From NCBI RefSeq assembly GCF_004217555.1, contig NZ_SHKW01000001.1, positions 806,001 through 870,000 of the forward strand: a DNA stretch of 64,000 bases, read 5' to 3'. Position numbers and translations under genes: made by a program. Under the pieces are notes generated by a model. The model had not been told where the DNA came from and ran no database searches. It was given only the letters and a program-made list of their open reading frames with translations. This document shows, piece after piece, positions 63,749 to 64,000 of the stretch. The stretch is from Edaphobacter modestus. GTDB lineage: Bacteria > Acidobacteriota > Terriglobia > Terriglobales > Acidobacteriaceae. Numbering within the stretch: the stretch's first letter is position 1; the number at the start of each line of letters is the position of its first letter.

Positions 63749-64000
63749 TTAATCGGAGAAATCCAGCAAGACCTTTTCCTGTCCTGCCTCACCATCGGCG
63801 AGGCTTACTGCCTCTTGGAAGTCTTTAACTGAATACCGCAAACTCGCTGGCGGCGTAAGTGCTCCCTTCGATAACATGGTGAGAAGAACGCTCGTCGCTG
63901 CCCGCACTTCGGCGAGCGGCTGGGAAGGCACCCAACGCGGAAGCCACCAGCCGCGAATCGTCGCTGTCGAATAAATCAACCGCGGAGCAAAGAGCGGCAT
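63749..64000 (-). CDS. C-terminal part of a zinc-type (MDR) alcohol dehydrogenase/quinone oxidoreductase, cut by the window edge
   Basis: The minus-strand frame reads TATIRGWWLPRWVPSQPLAE, TSVLLTMLSKGALTPPASLR, YSVKDFQEAVSLADGEAGQE and KVLLDFSD, then a stop at 63749. This is the last about 83 residues of the MDR family, including the helix-strand end with G.W...W and KVLL. The Rossmann part and the start lie beyond 64000. Confidence 0.7.
   Translation of the reverse strand: MPLFAPRLIYSTATIRGWWLPRWVPSQPLAEVRAATSVLLTMLSKGALTPPASLRYSVKDFQEAVSLADGEAGQEKVLLDFSD

Noticed and set aside
1..64000. tRNA, rRNA, CRISPR array or riboswitch
   Set aside because: No cloverleaf-like sequence, rRNA segment, regular short repeat-spacer array or known riboswitch consensus was seen by eye; a dedicated search program would be needed to exclude small RNAs.

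Overview
The window looks like chromosomal DNA of a soil acidobacterium (Acidobacteriaceae-like, in the range of Granulicella, Terriglobus or Edaphobacter). The main pointers are an Oar-type TonB receptor that opens with a carboxypeptidase-regulatory domain and ends in an aromatic beta-strand (54486-58049), a dense set of secreted glycoside hydrolases, a PQQ dehydrogenase, an OprB-type porin and a CaiB-type CoA transferase. The assignment is by family resemblance only. No rRNA, tRNA or CRISPR array was found.

Layout. 1-4575 holds the start of an integrase (minus strand), a decayed IS1380-type transposase, the potassium transporter kup, a small exported protein and an IS66 tail ending in a 33-bp palindrome. 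4596-12736 is best read as one 8.1-kb Tn3-family-type transposon without a transposase gene. Its ends are about 32-bp inverted repeats starting GGGG, flanked by a perfect 5-bp duplication (AACAC on both sides). Its cargo is an MGT-type glycosyltransferase, a broken DUF3455 gene, three tandem paralogous secreted beta-propeller (lectin-like) proteins, a secreted carboxypeptidase-regulatory-domain protein and the tail of a serine resolvase at the right end. 12737-16735 is an insertion-sequence graveyard (two ISNCY copies and an IS110, all frameshifted) around one small intact Cys-rich gene.

16736-21708 is a four-gene efflux operon on the minus strand (TolC-like, YtcA-like, HlyD-like, FUSC/AaeB-like). 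22712-28178 is a plus-strand cluster of CaiB-type CoA transferase, YWTD beta-propeller, 3-hydroxyacyl-CoA-dehydrogenase-type oxidoreductase and OprB porin. 28300-35040 is a rearranged pentose and alcohol oxidation segment: a broken XylR regulator, a D-xylose 1-dehydrogenase-like SDR, a PQQ quinoprotein with two inserted cytochrome c motifs, and a truncated sugar isomerase-like gene. IS6-family copies cut through it, and a Tn3 transposase fragment lies beside them.

35242-58049 is a carbohydrate-utilisation locus: a DUF5107/TPR protein, a sugar:H+ symporter, a LacI-family regulator, a mutarotase, GH27, GH36 and GH97 alpha-galactosidase-type enzymes, a GH95 enzyme, an exported alkaline-phosphatase-superfamily protein with an unknown partner, and a TonB receptor. 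A shared operator (ideal AACCGTGTAC/GTACACGGTT) occurs at five places, all in front of transcription units of this locus, so the local LacI protein probably represses it as one regulon. 58283-64000 holds a broken cytochrome b561, a GH38-type hydrolase, the last codons of a second TonB receptor cut by an IS6 remnant, a tyrosine integrase and the C-terminal end of a zinc-type (MDR) dehydrogenase running out of the window.
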